A stretch of DNA of 64,000 bases from NCBI GenBank assembly GCA_024180945.1, contig JAKSGN010000003.1:992001-1056000 (forward strand). Reading direction: 5' to 3'. The translations under genes and the position numbers were made by a program. The notes under the pieces were generated by a model that saw only the letters and a program-made list of their open reading frames with translations, was not told where the DNA came from and did not search any database. Origin of the DNA: Macrophomina tecta. Lineage: Eukaryota > Ascomycota > Dothideomycetes > Botryosphaeriales > Botryosphaeriaceae. Positions 34,490 through 46,800 of the stretch are shown piece after piece (the stretch's first letter is position 1; the number at the start of each line of letters is the position of its first letter).

Positions 34490-37400
34490 TCACCTCCGCA
34501 GCTTGCTGCCGACGCTGCTAGCCTTACTGCTAACCCAGCTCCCGCTGCTGCTGACCCAGCTGGGGGGACCGAAGCTGGGGAGCCAACTAAACTTGCTGCT
34601 GCGGCCGAACCTGGTGCGGGGGCCACTGTTACTCGACCTGCCGCGCCACTTAAGACGGCCCTCTGCGATCATCTGGATAATGTTAATGATGCCAAATGTG
34701 CTGGAACCTAAAGCGCGGAAGAGCGCCAAGGCGGCGACGCTCCACAGGATGAATTTGAGGTAGAAGTTGGAGCCGACTTCACCGACCGGGTATGCCTCCG
34801 ACACAGCCATTGCGAGGATGGCATTGCAGATCATCCAGACAATAACCATGTAGGTACGCACGGCGCGGTAATAATCTTCCTGGGCCTGGGACTCGCTGAC
34901 ACCGGGGCCGGGAACTTCGATACGGTCACGGAGGTTGCGGAGCGCCTCGTCATAGCCCGAATCAATGTCGAGCTGCTCTGACGGCATCTCGAGCTCCACT
35001 GTATTGCCACTACCCTTGGCTTGACCGAGGTCGCGGTTCTGGACATTGTCTCCCTTAGTACCCCAGGTAACGTCGTGGGCGTTACAGAAAGCGTAGACCT
35101 GCAGCGTGCAGATGTAGGCTGGGAGGAGAGCAAAGTACTGGCCCGAGGAAGTGATCATGTGCCATGGGTCCAGATAGAGGATTGACATAAGGAAGTAAAG
35201 TCCTATAGTACTGGCCGTGCTAACGATCATGTTCGTGAAGATATTGTTGCCGAGCTCAAATTTCGTGTCCGGATCCCTCAGCTGGTCCACAACGATGTAG
35301 ATTGACGCGAACGTCACGTACATCATAATGATACTGTAGACGACCATCGAGAATAAGAACATCTTCTTTGCACCTTGAGGACGGTTACCCATCGACAGGA
35401 TGAATTGCATGCAAATGAGAAGAACGCATGAGTAACGCAAGATCTGGAAGATGACGTGACCCATACCGTGACCGAATGGGTCCATCTTGGGGTCGCTTAG
35501 AGAGCCGGCGATGAAGTAGAAAGTGAGGTAGAAATTGGCCTGGGAACGAAGTCAGCGGACTGTGCGCTTTTCGGAGATTCACCATCATTGCTTACCAAAG
35601 AGAAGTACGTAAATAACAAGCTGACGAACTGGTAGACGAACTCGACGTGGAGCAGAATCTTGCGCCACAAGGTGTGGTCCGTAGCCCAAATTTGTCTGAA
35701 GTGCAGGAGAGAGTATACTGCGGCGAAGAAGGCTCCGTTAAGCCATCTACGACGCTGGGAGATGAACTCGGGAACGGCGTCTGAAGCTTGTTAGTGGTCA
35801 TCATGAGAGAGGATCGACTGGAGACCTACCTGGCACGTCTGTCTCTCCAGTTGCACTCTTGACATACTTCAGGACCCATCGCTCACTCCTCTTGGCAACC
35901 AACTCCCAGCAGAGAATACGATCCTCAGCCAGATACATGTTTGCCGTGAAGACATCAGCATCTTGACCGTGGAGAGTCTCTCCCTTGAAGTACTGGCTGA
36001 GCGGGCCATGACCAGTCTCGTCATTCTGTAGCGCGTGGTAACGGTAGGCGCTCAGAGCACCAGGCAGCACAGTAATATAGCCGAAGACTGACTCAAGAGG
36101 CTTATCCAGGATATTCGACATCTTGTACTCGAAGTTCTGGGAAGCAACCAGAGGGTTCAAGAGGCCGAGCCATCCCTTCCCCTTTCCAGCTTTGATTTCG
36201 CCAGCAGCACCGGCGACACTGGAGTCGGTGTCGAATGCTTTCCACAGGTAGTAAAGAGCCTTAGATCCAGGCTTTGTACCGACATCAAGCAAAATGCAGA
36301 TGTTGGGGTTCAAGGCGCGACCAAAAGCGTTGAAGAACCATCTGTGCGAATTCAACTTCTTTGCGTTCTTCTCTTTCAGGCAGAAGATGATCTGACAAGG
36401 CACAATTCCCTTTTCTGCACCCTTGAATCTGAGGTCAGAGTCAAGGGACACCTGGGTGGTGTACTCGTAGACGTGCGCGGTGACTTCCTTCTCATTGACC
36501 GTGTTCTTGGCGATCCCTTCTTGGTAGCAACCCATGGCAGCCAAGGCGTCAAGCACACGGGGATGGACTTTGGTACGACCGTCGGCTATGATGCAGACGA
36601 CGATCTTTTGCCATCCGTCTTTCCCCCAGGTTCTACTCTTTGCACGGGAGCAGAAGTGCGAAATATTTCGCATGACACCATGCATGGTGCGGGTGAAGTC
36701 GATTTCGTTTTCATTGTACATCGTGACAGCAATGAACAACTCGGTCTCGCGCTCGGTGGGTCCGAAGTTTTGGCGCAACTTGTAGCCCTTCTCAACGAAG
36801 TCGTCGGGATCGCATGTTACAGCAGTGTAGCGCATGTGAGTGAACTCGCTTCCGTCCTTGCGGGGGAGGAACGAGTACAGGGTGGTAGGGATCTTGCACT
36901 CGAGGATCAGTTCGCCGTTGACCAGACGGACCTCACGCTTTTCGACGCGCTTTTGGCGTGCGCCACGTCTCTCCTGCTTGCCGGGACTCGGGGCGGGCCC
37001 CATGTGCTTTTCGTCGTAGAATTCGTCGGTGAAGGTCGAATGGCTGTTGAAGGAATCCATTGTGTGAAGATCGGGCCTTGAACCCATGTCGCCATCGGGA
37101 GCAAAGACATCATCATCGCCAATGGCAATCGTTGCTTCGCTGTGCTTCGAGTCGCTCGAGAGCGGGCGGCCGCCAGCGAAAAGCGGTTGGGGTGGAAGTG
37201 GCCTCTTCGGGCTACCACCGTAGCGGGAAGACGGAGTGCCGGGCCTCGGGCTACCGTTCAAGTCGAGAGGCTCGTAGGCGGCGCTGGAGGTGGGTGGTCG
37301 GATAGACGGAGTCCAAGGTCTCGTCGGCGAGCCGGCGCGATTTGTGGGAGAGGTAGCGCGATAAGGCATATAGGCCTCGTCGAGGTTGGGGGGAGGGATC

Positions 37401-38014
37401 TGCGGGGCAGTGTCCAGAATAGAGGGAGCTCTCGAGAGCGGAAGCGAGGTGGAGGAGGGATGGTAGGAAGACTGCGGAGCCGGCCTGTCAGGATCTTCTT
37501 GTGAGTCTTGTGTTTTGGCGGCAGGCTTGCGCTTGACGTTGAGCTTGATTGTCTTCTTGATCCTGTCGGTGCCGCGCTTGAAAGCGGAGGGCTCTGCAGG
37601 TTGGGGAACAGCAGCAGCAGGCTCTGGGGGCGAGACAGGCCGAGTGTTGGACAGGGACTGCTCTGCTTCTCGCAAAAAGTCCGCGAGGGGATCTTCGGAA
37701 TGCTGAGTTGCTGGGTGGTGGGTGGGTGCACCCGGCGGAGGGCGCGAGCCGAAGCTCACGCCAGGTCCCCGGGGCTGGGAGGAATGGGCTCCCGAGGTTG
37801 GACTGGAATCCAGAGGTAGCGTTGCTGAAGGACTGGGATGTACTAACGGGCTGTAGTCGATGTTGTCACCGTGGGTCAGCAGGCGCATGGACGAGCCGGC
37901 GGTATGGTGCGAGTAGCGGTCAGGCTCGGGCGAGTACTCGTCGTCGTAGTACCCGTAGTCGGGGGGCGCGCCGTACTGCGGCAGGCCGCCATTGGGAGTG
38001 TGAGGCCTGTCCAT
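34490..38014 (-). CDS. Chitin synthase, division 1 (class I or II)
   Basis: Membrane glycosyltransferase that polymerises N-acetylglucosamine from UDP-GlcNAc into cell-wall chitin. Three exons: 38014-35830, 35780-35596, 35539-34490 (1139 aa), with introns of 49 and 56 nt. A long disordered Pro/Ser/Gly N-terminus (about 400 residues) precedes the chitin synthase N-terminal and catalytic domains. Catalytic motifs include [16 protein letters not shown] and the product-binding QRRRW at 737-741, created across the first intron. At least six C-terminal membrane helices follow, then a Ser/Trp-rich tail. The catalytic region looks closest to class I enzymes, but the class is remembered and was not tested. 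The start at 38014 (MDRPHTPNG) is preferred, although the frame stays open upstream to an ATG at 38218. Confidence 0.92.
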
Positions 38015-39295
38015 TGTGGTGGGCGACCGTGCCCGGAATGCGGGCGAGTAAGTAGGAACGCGGTGTTGCTTGGGATGCGCGTCCGAGATTGTGGGGGATC
38101 GCTGGCGGCAGCTGCTCGGTGGAACTCTCAAGAGACGGATGGGCGGCGCGGCGAGCAGAAACGACAGACGGCTGCAAGCGTGGCAAAGTGAGCAGCGCAA
38201 TAAGAGCACGACAAACAATAGCCGGCGGAAAGAGGTGGGAGGGAAAATTGGAGAGGCTGCGGTGGCCGAGGAAAAGCTGTGTGCTGGCTGGGAGGAGGCT
38301 GGGAGCGCAGCCGGATACGGCCGCGCGGTTGCCCGGGAAACGCCCTACCCACCGTCAGCCTCACGCTGGGCTTTCGCCATTGCGTCACACAGCCCGTGTT
38401 CCTGCCTCAGGCGTCTCCGCTCTTGGCCCGCCTGCCCGACTTTTCCGTGCTCTGTCTGGCTCCCGAGCCCGCCAGCCACCCACACGCCCGCCCACTGATC
38501 TCCCAAAGCTTGTCTTCTTCCCGCTGCATCTCCCCCACTCGCCTGTTCGCCTGGCAGACGATCGTCGTTGTGCCCGCCATGTCCAGACCCTGGCCGCCTG
38601 TCCACCGTTTGTATCTCGCCGCCGTGCTTTAAATGCCGCACCGTCATGTCAGCCTGCAGCCGCAGCTTTTGTACTCCAAGAGCCCAGTGTCCACCGCCAG
38701 ACCTGCAAAGCCCCAATGCCACCAGTGACTCGTGAGCGCATCGCACACCGTCAGTTAGGCTTATCTTGCCCAGTCAGTCTACAGCACATCCTCCACGTTT
38801 CGCCGGAAAGCGGCCTTACTGGCCTCTGTCGCCCTATGCATTCTCAATTAGCCCCTGAAGTCTATCGCCCGCGAAAATGGCCGCACGCCATCCCGTCCTG
38901 TACGGCGTGTCCGGCCCTGTCTAAGTCAGTAGGGGCGCATCCGCGCTCTCCGAGCAGCGCCATGTGCCGTGACCTTACTGCAAACGCTCGGAGTCTGACC
39001 AGCCGCCGCACATCCCCACGAGTCTTAACTCGTACAAGCTCATCTGCCCAAAGGCTTGTCGTCGCGCTTGCCTCCCATCTGGCATAGTGCACGCCGGTGC
39101 TTGAGGCGCAAGGCACTTCCCTATGCCGCAAATAGTTTCCTTCGCTAGCACTTTCTCCCCGCTACTCTTTTGCGCAAGCCCGCGCCTTCTCAATACGAGC
39201 GAATTTCCAGCCAAGCCACAATGCACTTCCCGCAGCCCAGATCTCTTTCGGTCCAGCTACATTACCACGCTCCTGTCTCCCCCCTTCTGCTCACT
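38015..39295. promoter_or_regulatory. Divergent promoter, chitin synthase / secretory protein
   Basis: A 1.3-kb spacer between divergent starts. The right part (about 38390-39220) is C-rich and G-poor on the plus strand, as expected for the leader of the plus-strand gene. Shadow ORFs here have no recognisable domain. Confidence 0.5.
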
Positions 39296-40329
39296 ATGCG
39301 AACTATACGCACTATGTGTTCCCATCCCTTCGCCTTTGTTCTCTTTCTTCTATTTGCCATCTTCTCCGAAGGCCTGCTGGCCTCGGCGTCTCACCCAGCG
39401 ACGGCACTGGATCCCAAAACCGCGCCTGCGCATGGCAGAATAATCAACTCTACCCGCCTGGTTCTGCAGGTGCACTGCAAAGACTGTCCGGTATTTGATT
39501 TTGGCGTAAGCAAGACTTGGAAGGGCAATGATGCCGCTCTTGTACGTTCTAGCACCCCTCTTGGGCTGTCCAAGGCCATCATTAACATCTGCAGATTTAC
39601 GACATCGGCATCGTCGATCCCGTAAGAGGCAGCCTGGCGTGGACACCCACGGACCCCAACGACCCGGACCGCCGCATACCGTTCTATCCGCCTGCCGACT
39701 TTGGATCGCTCTCTCCATTCGCGCGCGGGATCAATCTCGTGGCTCGGCCTTCGATCACGGTATCTGAATACATAGATGGAACTGTCGAGACTACTACGTC
39801 TCTTCGCGTCCCAGGCGCCCTAGCAGATGTCGGAATTGCGAATCCACACCGCTGGAATATCACCCGCGTCTCCTACGTCAACGGGCTGGCATACACCGGC
39901 CCCGGCCATGAGATCTCTGATGTACCTGTTGCTCTCATCTATCTTCTCCAGAATGGTGCTCAATCTTTCGAGATTGTGTGGTGGGAGATCCAGGATATCC
40001 ACGAGTACCACAAAGATACATCTGATCCGCAGATTCCGGTCGACTTGGAGCGCAAACTGCTTGGATTGGAAGACATTGATGAAGAACCGGACGATGCCGA
40101 AGACGATGAGTTTTTCAAAGAGCCTCAAAAGCTGAACAGGCCGCAATGGACTCCCCTTGTCCTTATTACAATGGGAGTTGTTATTGCCTGTGTGGTAGTG
40201 GCTAGACGATGCGCGACTTGCGTGTGCCCCGATGATGACAGCTGGAGCAAGCAGCTTGAGGATGGCTCTGATGGTGAAGAATGGGGGAGGGGAAGAGCCT
40301 CGAGAGATCAGAGGCGCGCCGTTGAATGA
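39296..40329 (+). CDS. Secretory-pathway single-span membrane protein, unknown
   Basis: Two exons: 39296-39541 and 39595-40329 (326 aa), with a 53-nt phase-0 intron. The N-terminus has a signal peptide (CSHPFAFVLFLLFAIFSEGLLASAS). A luminal or extracellular domain follows, with a C-x2-C pair (VHCKDCPVFDFG) and N-glycosylation sites (NST, NIT). A charged acidic segment (about residues 230-265) leads to one membrane span (WTPLVLITMGVVIACVVVA) and a short acidic cytoplasmic tail with a CATCVC cysteine cluster, a possible palmitoylation site. The ATG at 39296 is chosen because it places the signal peptide first; an in-frame ATG at 39221 would add 25 residues. I do not recognise the family, so a type I membrane protein is the safest description. 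Confidence 0.75.
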
Positions 40330-41080
40330 AAGCTTGGATATCGTGAGTAGCAGCAGCAAGCCGTTGCAAGAATGGCTTGTGATATTTTACCAATAAAGTG
40401 CGCACAAGAACAACACTCAGATGGTCCAGCCATAGATGTGCTTATGAGGCGTATCAGGAATGGTTTTGTCTGCACGCCCCTTGATGAGGGATCCCAATCC
40501 TACTGAGCAGCCATCTCGGGTCTTGACAGCTCCTCTCGAATGCGAGCCCACGGCCTGCAGTCTCACATTCGTCCGGTTTGCGTTTGGAAATTGTGACTGC
40601 AGCTCCATATGGTCCATGACGCATGAATTTTTCTTTGCATACATGCTCGACTTCCAAAACAGCCCTGCACGAAGTTTGAATTCTATCTCGGGAACGGGAA
40701 TAGTTTACTCGGCGAGCGAATCGGCAATGTCTTTTTCCTGCAGTCGGTGAGCACGGCGCATACGCGGCTGATCGGGCGGACACAGTTGCCGCATTCACGC
40801 GCGCGAGTCTAGTTTGTGATGGCGCCGATTGGATGGTGGTGAGTCTTGGAGAGACCGTGACGTATAGACTCCCTTGCGACACAGAAACGTCATCTTCTGC
40901 CGAACGGGCACCTTCGCTAGTCTATAAATTTGGCATCCGCGCCGCCATGTGGTCCTGTACCTGTAGAATAGAGATAGATTAGAAAGATAGAGGAGAGGCT
41001 AGACTGAGATTTCCTTGCTCTTTTTATCGTTCATCTTTTGCTTCATATACTGATTACCCTTAAACCTTCGTTGGCCAGAA
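40330..41080. other. Intergenic with promoter of the dehydrogenase gene
   Basis: A 751-bp spacer between two plus-strand genes. It contains the 3' region of the secretory protein and the promoter of the dehydrogenase, with a TATA-like box at 40923. No gene was seen. Confidence 0.55.
40923..40929 (+). promoter_or_regulatory. TATA-like box upstream of the dehydrogenase
   Basis: TATAAAT lies 152 nt before the ATG at 41081, which would place transcription start about 120 nt before the ATG. Match by eye only. Confidence 0.4.
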
Positions 41081-41869
41081 ATGTCATCCGACAACCTCGA
41101 CTTCTCATGCGCGCTCGTCACAGGAGGAGGCGGCGGCATTGGAAAAGCACTTGCGGAATATCTCATCAAACAGGGCAAGAAGGTCATCATCGCCGGTCGC
41201 ACCGAGTCCAACCTCGCATCAACGGCCGAAGAAATCGGAGCGACAGCCTTCTATGTCCTGGACACCGGCATAACCTCCTCCATCCCTTCCTTTGTGAAGA
41301 AGATCACCTCTGAGCACCCCGAGTTGGACTGCCTCATCAACAATGCCGGCGTACAGCGCCCGCTGAAGGTCCTCGAAAACAACACGACCGACTTCCTCAG
41401 CAAGGCTGACCAGGAGATTGACATCAACATCCGCGGACCGATGCACCTCGCAATGAATCTGTTGCCGCACTTCAAGTCGAAAGCCAATGGCGCCGTCATC
41501 ATGAATGTGTCGAGCGTGCTGGGTTACATCCCGTTCAGCATCATCAATCCGGTCTACAACGGCACCAAAGCGTGGCTGCATTTCTGGTCGATGAACCTGC
41601 GCACCCAGCTCAAAGATACCAAGATCCGCGTCGTGGAAATCGCGCCGCCGACGGTCGCGACCGACCTGCACCGCGAACGCGAGGACCCCGACGACAACAA
41701 GAAGGACAAGAACCCGAACGCGCTCAGCGTGGAGGAGTTCATCGAGGAGGTTAGCAGGAAGTTAGAAAAGGGCGAGGACACGATTGGCGCTGGGATGGGT
41801 GCTGATGTGGTGAACAAGTGGTATACAACGTTCGGAGAGCAGTATGCGAAAGCTGCCGGTGGGAAATAG
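41081..41869 (+). CDS. Short-chain dehydrogenase/reductase (DltE-like)
   Basis: NAD(P)-dependent oxidoreductase with a Rossmann fold. Single exon, 262 aa, the usual length for a classical SDR. Motifs: cofactor-binding TGGGGGIG at about residues 14-21, INNAG at about 87-91, catalytic Ser in MNVSSVLGYIP, and the active-site Y-x3-K in YNGTK. After the catalytic site comes VVEIAPPTVATDLHRERED, typical of the DltE-like group. The arginine in AGRTESN after beta-2 suggests NADPH preference. The substrate is unknown. No signal or membrane segment is seen, so it is likely cytosolic. Confidence 0.9.
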   Translation: MSSDNLDFSCALVTGGGGGIGKALAEYLIKQGKKVIIAGRTESNLASTAEEIGATAFYVLDTGITSSIPSFVKKITSEHPELDCLINNAGVQRPLKVLENNTTDFLSKADQEIDINIRGPMHLAMNLLPHFKSKANGAVIMNVSSVLGYIPFSIINPVYNGTKAWLHFWSMNLRTQLKDTKIRVVEIAPPTVATDLHREREDPDDNKKDKNPNALSVEEFIEEVSRKLEKGEDTIGAGMGADVVNKWYTTFGEQYAKAAGGK

Positions 41870-42212
41870 AAATAGAATGTACAGACAGGCCGTTAAGAGA
41901 GAAGAGAGAGGGTAGAAGTACCGCTGTAATTAGCTGTAAAATCTGTATATTTACTGTATATTGTTAGATTTAGAAAAGGTCGAATAGACTTAGAGATTTT
42001 GCGAGCACAGAACAGGTTGTCGGGAAGCTGAGGAAGATCAATCAGAGCTGTGACAGAGGAAACGCTGCCTAAACCGGATTAGCGTGACTGTGTCGCGCGC
42101 TGCCGAGGCGGCAGTTTCCCATTGTTTACGCTCGTTCCCCGCCAAACTTCATCAAGTCACAACGACGACGACTACTCGTTCCTGCGCTCTCTTGCGCACT
42201 CTCCCCGCAGTC
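41870..42212. other. Short intergenic region
   Basis: A 343-bp spacer with an A/T-rich 3' region just after the dehydrogenase, then the promoter and leader of the Pcs1/Csm1 gene. An upstream in-frame ATG at 42084 would extend that gene by 43 residues. Nothing else was seen. Confidence 0.5.
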
Positions 42213-43808
42213 ATGTCTCGACGCGCCGCTCAACCTTCGCTTTCCTATATGGTCGATGATTCTGCCTCCGAAGACGAATTCGCGAAGGACTCGGTCGCCC
42301 ACAACATGACGTCCGACTCGCTCGAAAACGCCGCTCCGGCAAGAAAGCGCGCCGTTGGCAGACCCAAAGCTGCTGCTGCAACCAAAGTGCCCGCGGCCAA
42401 GGCACAACGGATGACCCGCAGGACCAGCGGCAGTTCCACCGTTGCCGGCAAGGCCAAGGTCGCGAAGAAGGCACCACCGAAGAGGAAGGCCTTGGCTGAA
42501 AGATCCGAGCCTAATGCCAGCGAAACTGATGAGATTGAGGACTATGCGATACCCGAGGAGCCAGAGGAGAGCGCGCCGCTTGCGAGGAGCAAGGGAAGAG
42601 GCCGTCAGAAGCAGGCTGACGACAGCGCTATCGCGCAACAGCCGGTGAAGAAGCCTAGAGGCCGACAAACGAAGAAGGAGCCCTCATCCGAGCCTGTAAC
42701 TATGGTCATCCCAGAGACGCAGGATGCTGAGGACCCAATGGATGTCGAGCCCTCTATCGAAGACATTCCAGAACTGCCGGAGACTCAGCCGCCGCCGAAA
42801 CAACAGAGCCGCGCCAGATCTGTGTCGAAGCAGCGGGGCCAGGCCCCATACAGGAGGCCAGGAAGTGCCGCTTCGGAGGTGGAGAGGTCGAGCAATGAGC
42901 CGGCGCTACGCCGCAAGCTGGGCGATTTGACGAAGAGATTCGAGAACCTGGACGTCAAGTACCAGAACATGCGTCATGTGGGCGTGCGTGACGCTGAGAC
43001 AAACTATGAGAAACTCAAGAGGAGTACGGACGACCGGGCTAAAGGTAGGTCTCAGACAAGTAGTATAATGACGAAGGCAATGCGCTAACAAGCATATAGC
43101 TCAAGACGACCTCATTGCATCGCTGAAGAAGGAATTGGCGACTCAGCGCGCTCTAGCTGCGGAATCGAAATCCCTGAAGAACAAGGTTGCAGAGCTCGAT
43201 ACCGCGAACAAGCAGCTTTCATCCGAGAACAAATCCCTCCATTCTCAGCTTGCTGATTCGCAAGCCGAGGCCAAATCTCTCACAGCAAAGCTAGCTGCTA
43301 CCAGAGCGTCTTCGTCAAATCCTGAACCAAGAGTTCCTGGAAGCGCTGTGAAATCGCAGAAGGCCGTAATGTCTGGCGGTATGGATGCCGCAAAGGATGC
43401 GCAGATCAAGGCATTGAAGGAAGAACTTTACAGCGACCTTACTGGCCTGATTGTTAGAGGGGTGAAGCGCGGGGACGACGAAGACATCTATGATTGCATT
43501 CAAACCGGTCGTAACGGAAGTAAGTTCAGCCATGACTAAACCCAATACATGATAAAAAGAGATTAACTGGTGAAACAGCATTGCACTTCCACCTGGCTGT
43601 TGCCCTAGAAGACGGGTCATCTAGTCAGAGTTACGAGGAGGCTGAGTTCGCGTACACTCCGCTCCTGGACGAAAACAGAGACCGAGACCTCCTAGAAATA
43701 TTGCCCGATTACCTGACTGAGGAGATCTGCTTTCCGCGCAGCAGCGCTGCCAAATTCTACGCCAAGGTCGTGGACTGCATGACGAAGAAGGTAGTCATCG
43801 AGGAGTAA
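42213..43808 (+). CDS. PCS1: Monopolin complex subunit Pcs1/Csm1
   Basis: Kinetochore and nucleolar protein that clamps microtubule-binding sites and holds rDNA repeats. Fission yeast Pcs1 works with Mde4, and budding yeast Csm1 with Lrs4. Three exons: 42213-43044, 43100-43519, 43579-43808 (493 aa), with introns of 55 and 59 nt. The N-terminal half is disordered, basic and Ala/Lys-rich with AT-hook-like GRPK and RGRQ patches. A coiled coil spans about residues 245-370 (ELDTANKQLSSENKSLHSQL and neighbours). The C-terminal globular domain of the Csm1 family follows, with the exon-3 pattern TLHFHLAV...YTPLL...LPDYLTEEICFPRSSAAKFY. The start MSRRAAQ (42213) is preferred because it sits in a fair Kozak context. 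The family call rests on the C-terminal pattern and overall architecture. Confidence 0.87.
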
Positions 43809-46800
43809 CGGTAGTGTTTTCTGGGTACATGGGTACATGGCTGGTATGAGTTGTTCATGGCGTTTGCGGCGTTGCGATATACCACTGGGCTCGCTGGAAT
43901 GGATTCTTGCTAGGGCTTACCGTTGCATGTTTCTAGGGAGCATGGCTTTGTCTATCTGGTTGATGGTGGTAGCGCGTAGCGTAACAATTGGGCATCGGCG
44001 TTTTTTGTTTAGAACTTATCACGATGATAATAGCTGTTGGGTTAGCATGCCCATCCAATGTGCTTGCGGGGAACCGACTGCTCGCCCGTGGCGCCACCTC
44101 CACCGGCCAGCATGCCGTCCTTTTCTAAAACCAGCACACCGGCAGTCCCCACAGCTAGAGGGAGGGGGGAGCCAAGCAGCCGGGCAGCCGACCGAAGCCC
44201 AGACCTGCAACTCCCCTAGATGGTCGGAAACTCTGATTGGCGTTTCGCAAAGTTTTTTTGTGGCACGCAGATCCGACGTTCGAAGTTGGACGGGTGTCAG
44301 CCAATTGTATCCCCGACCACTATCGGGGAGCTGTAGTATGTGGAGACGAGAGGTGGCTGATGAAAACGGACAGAGAGGTTGGGGTTTCGGGGAGTTTGGG
44401 AGGTTGATGCTTGTTTAGGCTTTTGGGTTTAGTCGGTAGCCGGAAAGGGAAAGGAAGGGTGGCGAGCCCTCTGCCCGGGATCTGTAGACTGGGAACAGTT
44501 GGACCATGGTACTGGACGGCGGCTGCGAAAAATGCGGCGGTTGTCGTGGGGTTCCCTACACGGTGTGCTTGGAGAAAGAGGTGAGGGACATGAGGGGGCA
44601 CGGCGGGCATGTCGCCGGGGACAGCTCCCCCATTTTCTCACCCCACCGCCGAGGCTCAGCAGAGAGGCTCTTGCACACGTCAGCCGCACAAATTCCTGAC
44701 TTTCAACCACCTGCGTGGTGCTTCTCTTTGCGGAATGAAGTCGCGCGCATCGCCTCTCGCCCGACATCCAGCACCTGCTGGTTCCCCCGCTACGTCTTGC
44801 GACTGCCTCATCCCCAGCCCCACGCACATACCGCAGCCCCCGTCCCTCCCCTGGCTGGAAATTGATTTCCTACCACGATCCCTTCACCCATCGCCGACGC
44901 CAATCGAGACCCGAGCGCCCTTCACCCTCCACACCCCCCCATGTCTTCAACTTGCGACGTCCGAAGTTGCGAAGCCATCTACCAATAGCAACGTCCCGTG
45001 ATGATTAGAAGTTGGCGGTCAAAGCCGCCTTGAGGCCAGGGAAGGAAGGGCGCTATGGTAGGCTGTGGGTGCCGGCTTTTGGGGCCCTTTCGGTCCGGCT
45101 AGTTTATTGGAACCGGACCAGGGCCAGGGTCCGGGCGTGGGCGCGCGCGTGTAGCTGACTGTGACTTGCGGCGGCGTCGGCGACGGCATTGTCACCGGGC
45201 TTGTTGTTCTTTTCGGCGAAGGCCGGCGGCTGTGGCAAGCTGGGTGGAGCTGACATCCCTCTCTCTCTCTCTCTCTTTTTTTTTTTTTTTAACTGAGTTG
45301 TGCCAACCGGAAATAATGGGCAAGGCTAAAGTGGCATGCATGAGGTTTTACGTGGGAAGCCACAGGCGCCAGTGAGGCTTTCTTGGACTGAGGCGGACGG
45401 TAGGGTTGCGAATGGGATGTTCCCTGTCGAAACATTCATGCGAGCGCGTGCGCATGGCGTGGAGGATTCGAAGGAATGTGTAGGTATGTGCTGACAATTC
45501 TTTTCTTAGCCTACCATACACATTATTTTGGTTCCAGACGTCTAACTGGGAAAGAAGTGCGCAAAATCATTGACAAAGCCTCTGATAGCCATCACTTCTG
45601 CACTCCCTTATAAGTCCTTTGGTGTCCAGCATTCGAACGGTAGTTCAACCTTGAAACTTTGCAAGATACTCGGTCTGGATGCCATTCATGACTCTCCGTG
45701 ACGGTTTCTGATTGGACCAACTGAAGAGAAAAGTTAAAAAGCGTCTGATCTACGGCGGCTGAAAACGTCACAGCAGGCTGAAACGTCGTGTCAAAGCTCA
45801 AAGCCCTTGTCCAACTGTTCTTACATATAAGGCATCGTAAGCTACTCACATATTTCTGGAGAAAGCGACTGAAAGAAGAGTTGTATTGATCTGCAGAAGC
45901 ATCGTGTGTGCCCATGAGTAACCAGCAGAGACATTTCTCGTATCCGAGGCACATCTTCATCTCACCGGCCTAAGGGAGCGGTAACAAGTCTCAGCACGAC
46001 AATTTCAAAAATTCGGAAAAGCCGAGATGGAGCCCCCACTTCCAATATGAATTGACCGAAACGGAAACAGCTATCTACAAGCAGCTGCAGCAGACAGGGT
46101 ACGATACCTCCCCACTCAGGTATCGAGGCAAGATGCCTCTAGCCGTCCCGGGCAACACCTTGACAACTTCCAACGTAGGGACAAGACCTTGGCTCCTCCT
46201 TCTGACCAGCCAGATTGCGTCGTCGGTTCGCCGTCCCGGCGGCTCGGTAGGGCCGCGCGTTGCACCGCAGGGCCAGTGAGAGTTCGTGCAAAACTTTTTT
46301 CGGCGGAGAGCCCGTTCTGGCAGCTGGCTCGACTTGCCCAAGGGAAAGTGCCAAGGAAGGAGAGACCTAAACGCGCCTCGGCGTGCGAGGGGGCAGATCG
46401 AGGGATCGAAGGGAAAGACTGATGAGGAGCTGTGAACGAGCAGCTCGGGCGTCAGCCAAGACTTCAAGAGCTGCCAAGGGCCTTGGGTTGGGAGGGGGGG
46501 CACTCAAGGTAAAGTCTATCAAACTATCGAGTTCCCCGGAAACATTGACCTTGAACATGACTTTCAAAAAGAACATGGAGGCTGTTTAGCATGGTAGTCC
46601 CACTGAACGGTTGGCCGCCTTCCATGGGCCAAGGTGGAGAATATCATGTGTTAGGCCACGCTGTCATGTGGTCTGTGTGCAAAATCTTGGGATCACGTCG
46701 AGCTGTACGGGGTATTCGGCATATCCTCCATTTAGGTTGATGATACTAAATTCATAAAGTAAGACGCAACCCAGCCGCCCGCAGTGGCTACGAGTCACTG

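Noticed and set aside
36344..37081. 245-codon plus-strand ORF
   Set aside because: It is antisense to the chitin synthase catalytic exon, so it is a shadow of codon bias on the real strand.
45600..45660. Possible tRNA B-box-like string (GTTCGAATGC on the minus strand)
   Set aside because: The flanks do not form a T-arm or acceptor stem, and no A box was found at the right distance.
45592..45960. 122-codon minus-strand ORF
   Set aside because: It has balanced composition but no recognisable motif, exon partner or promoter. Kept as possible but unsupported.
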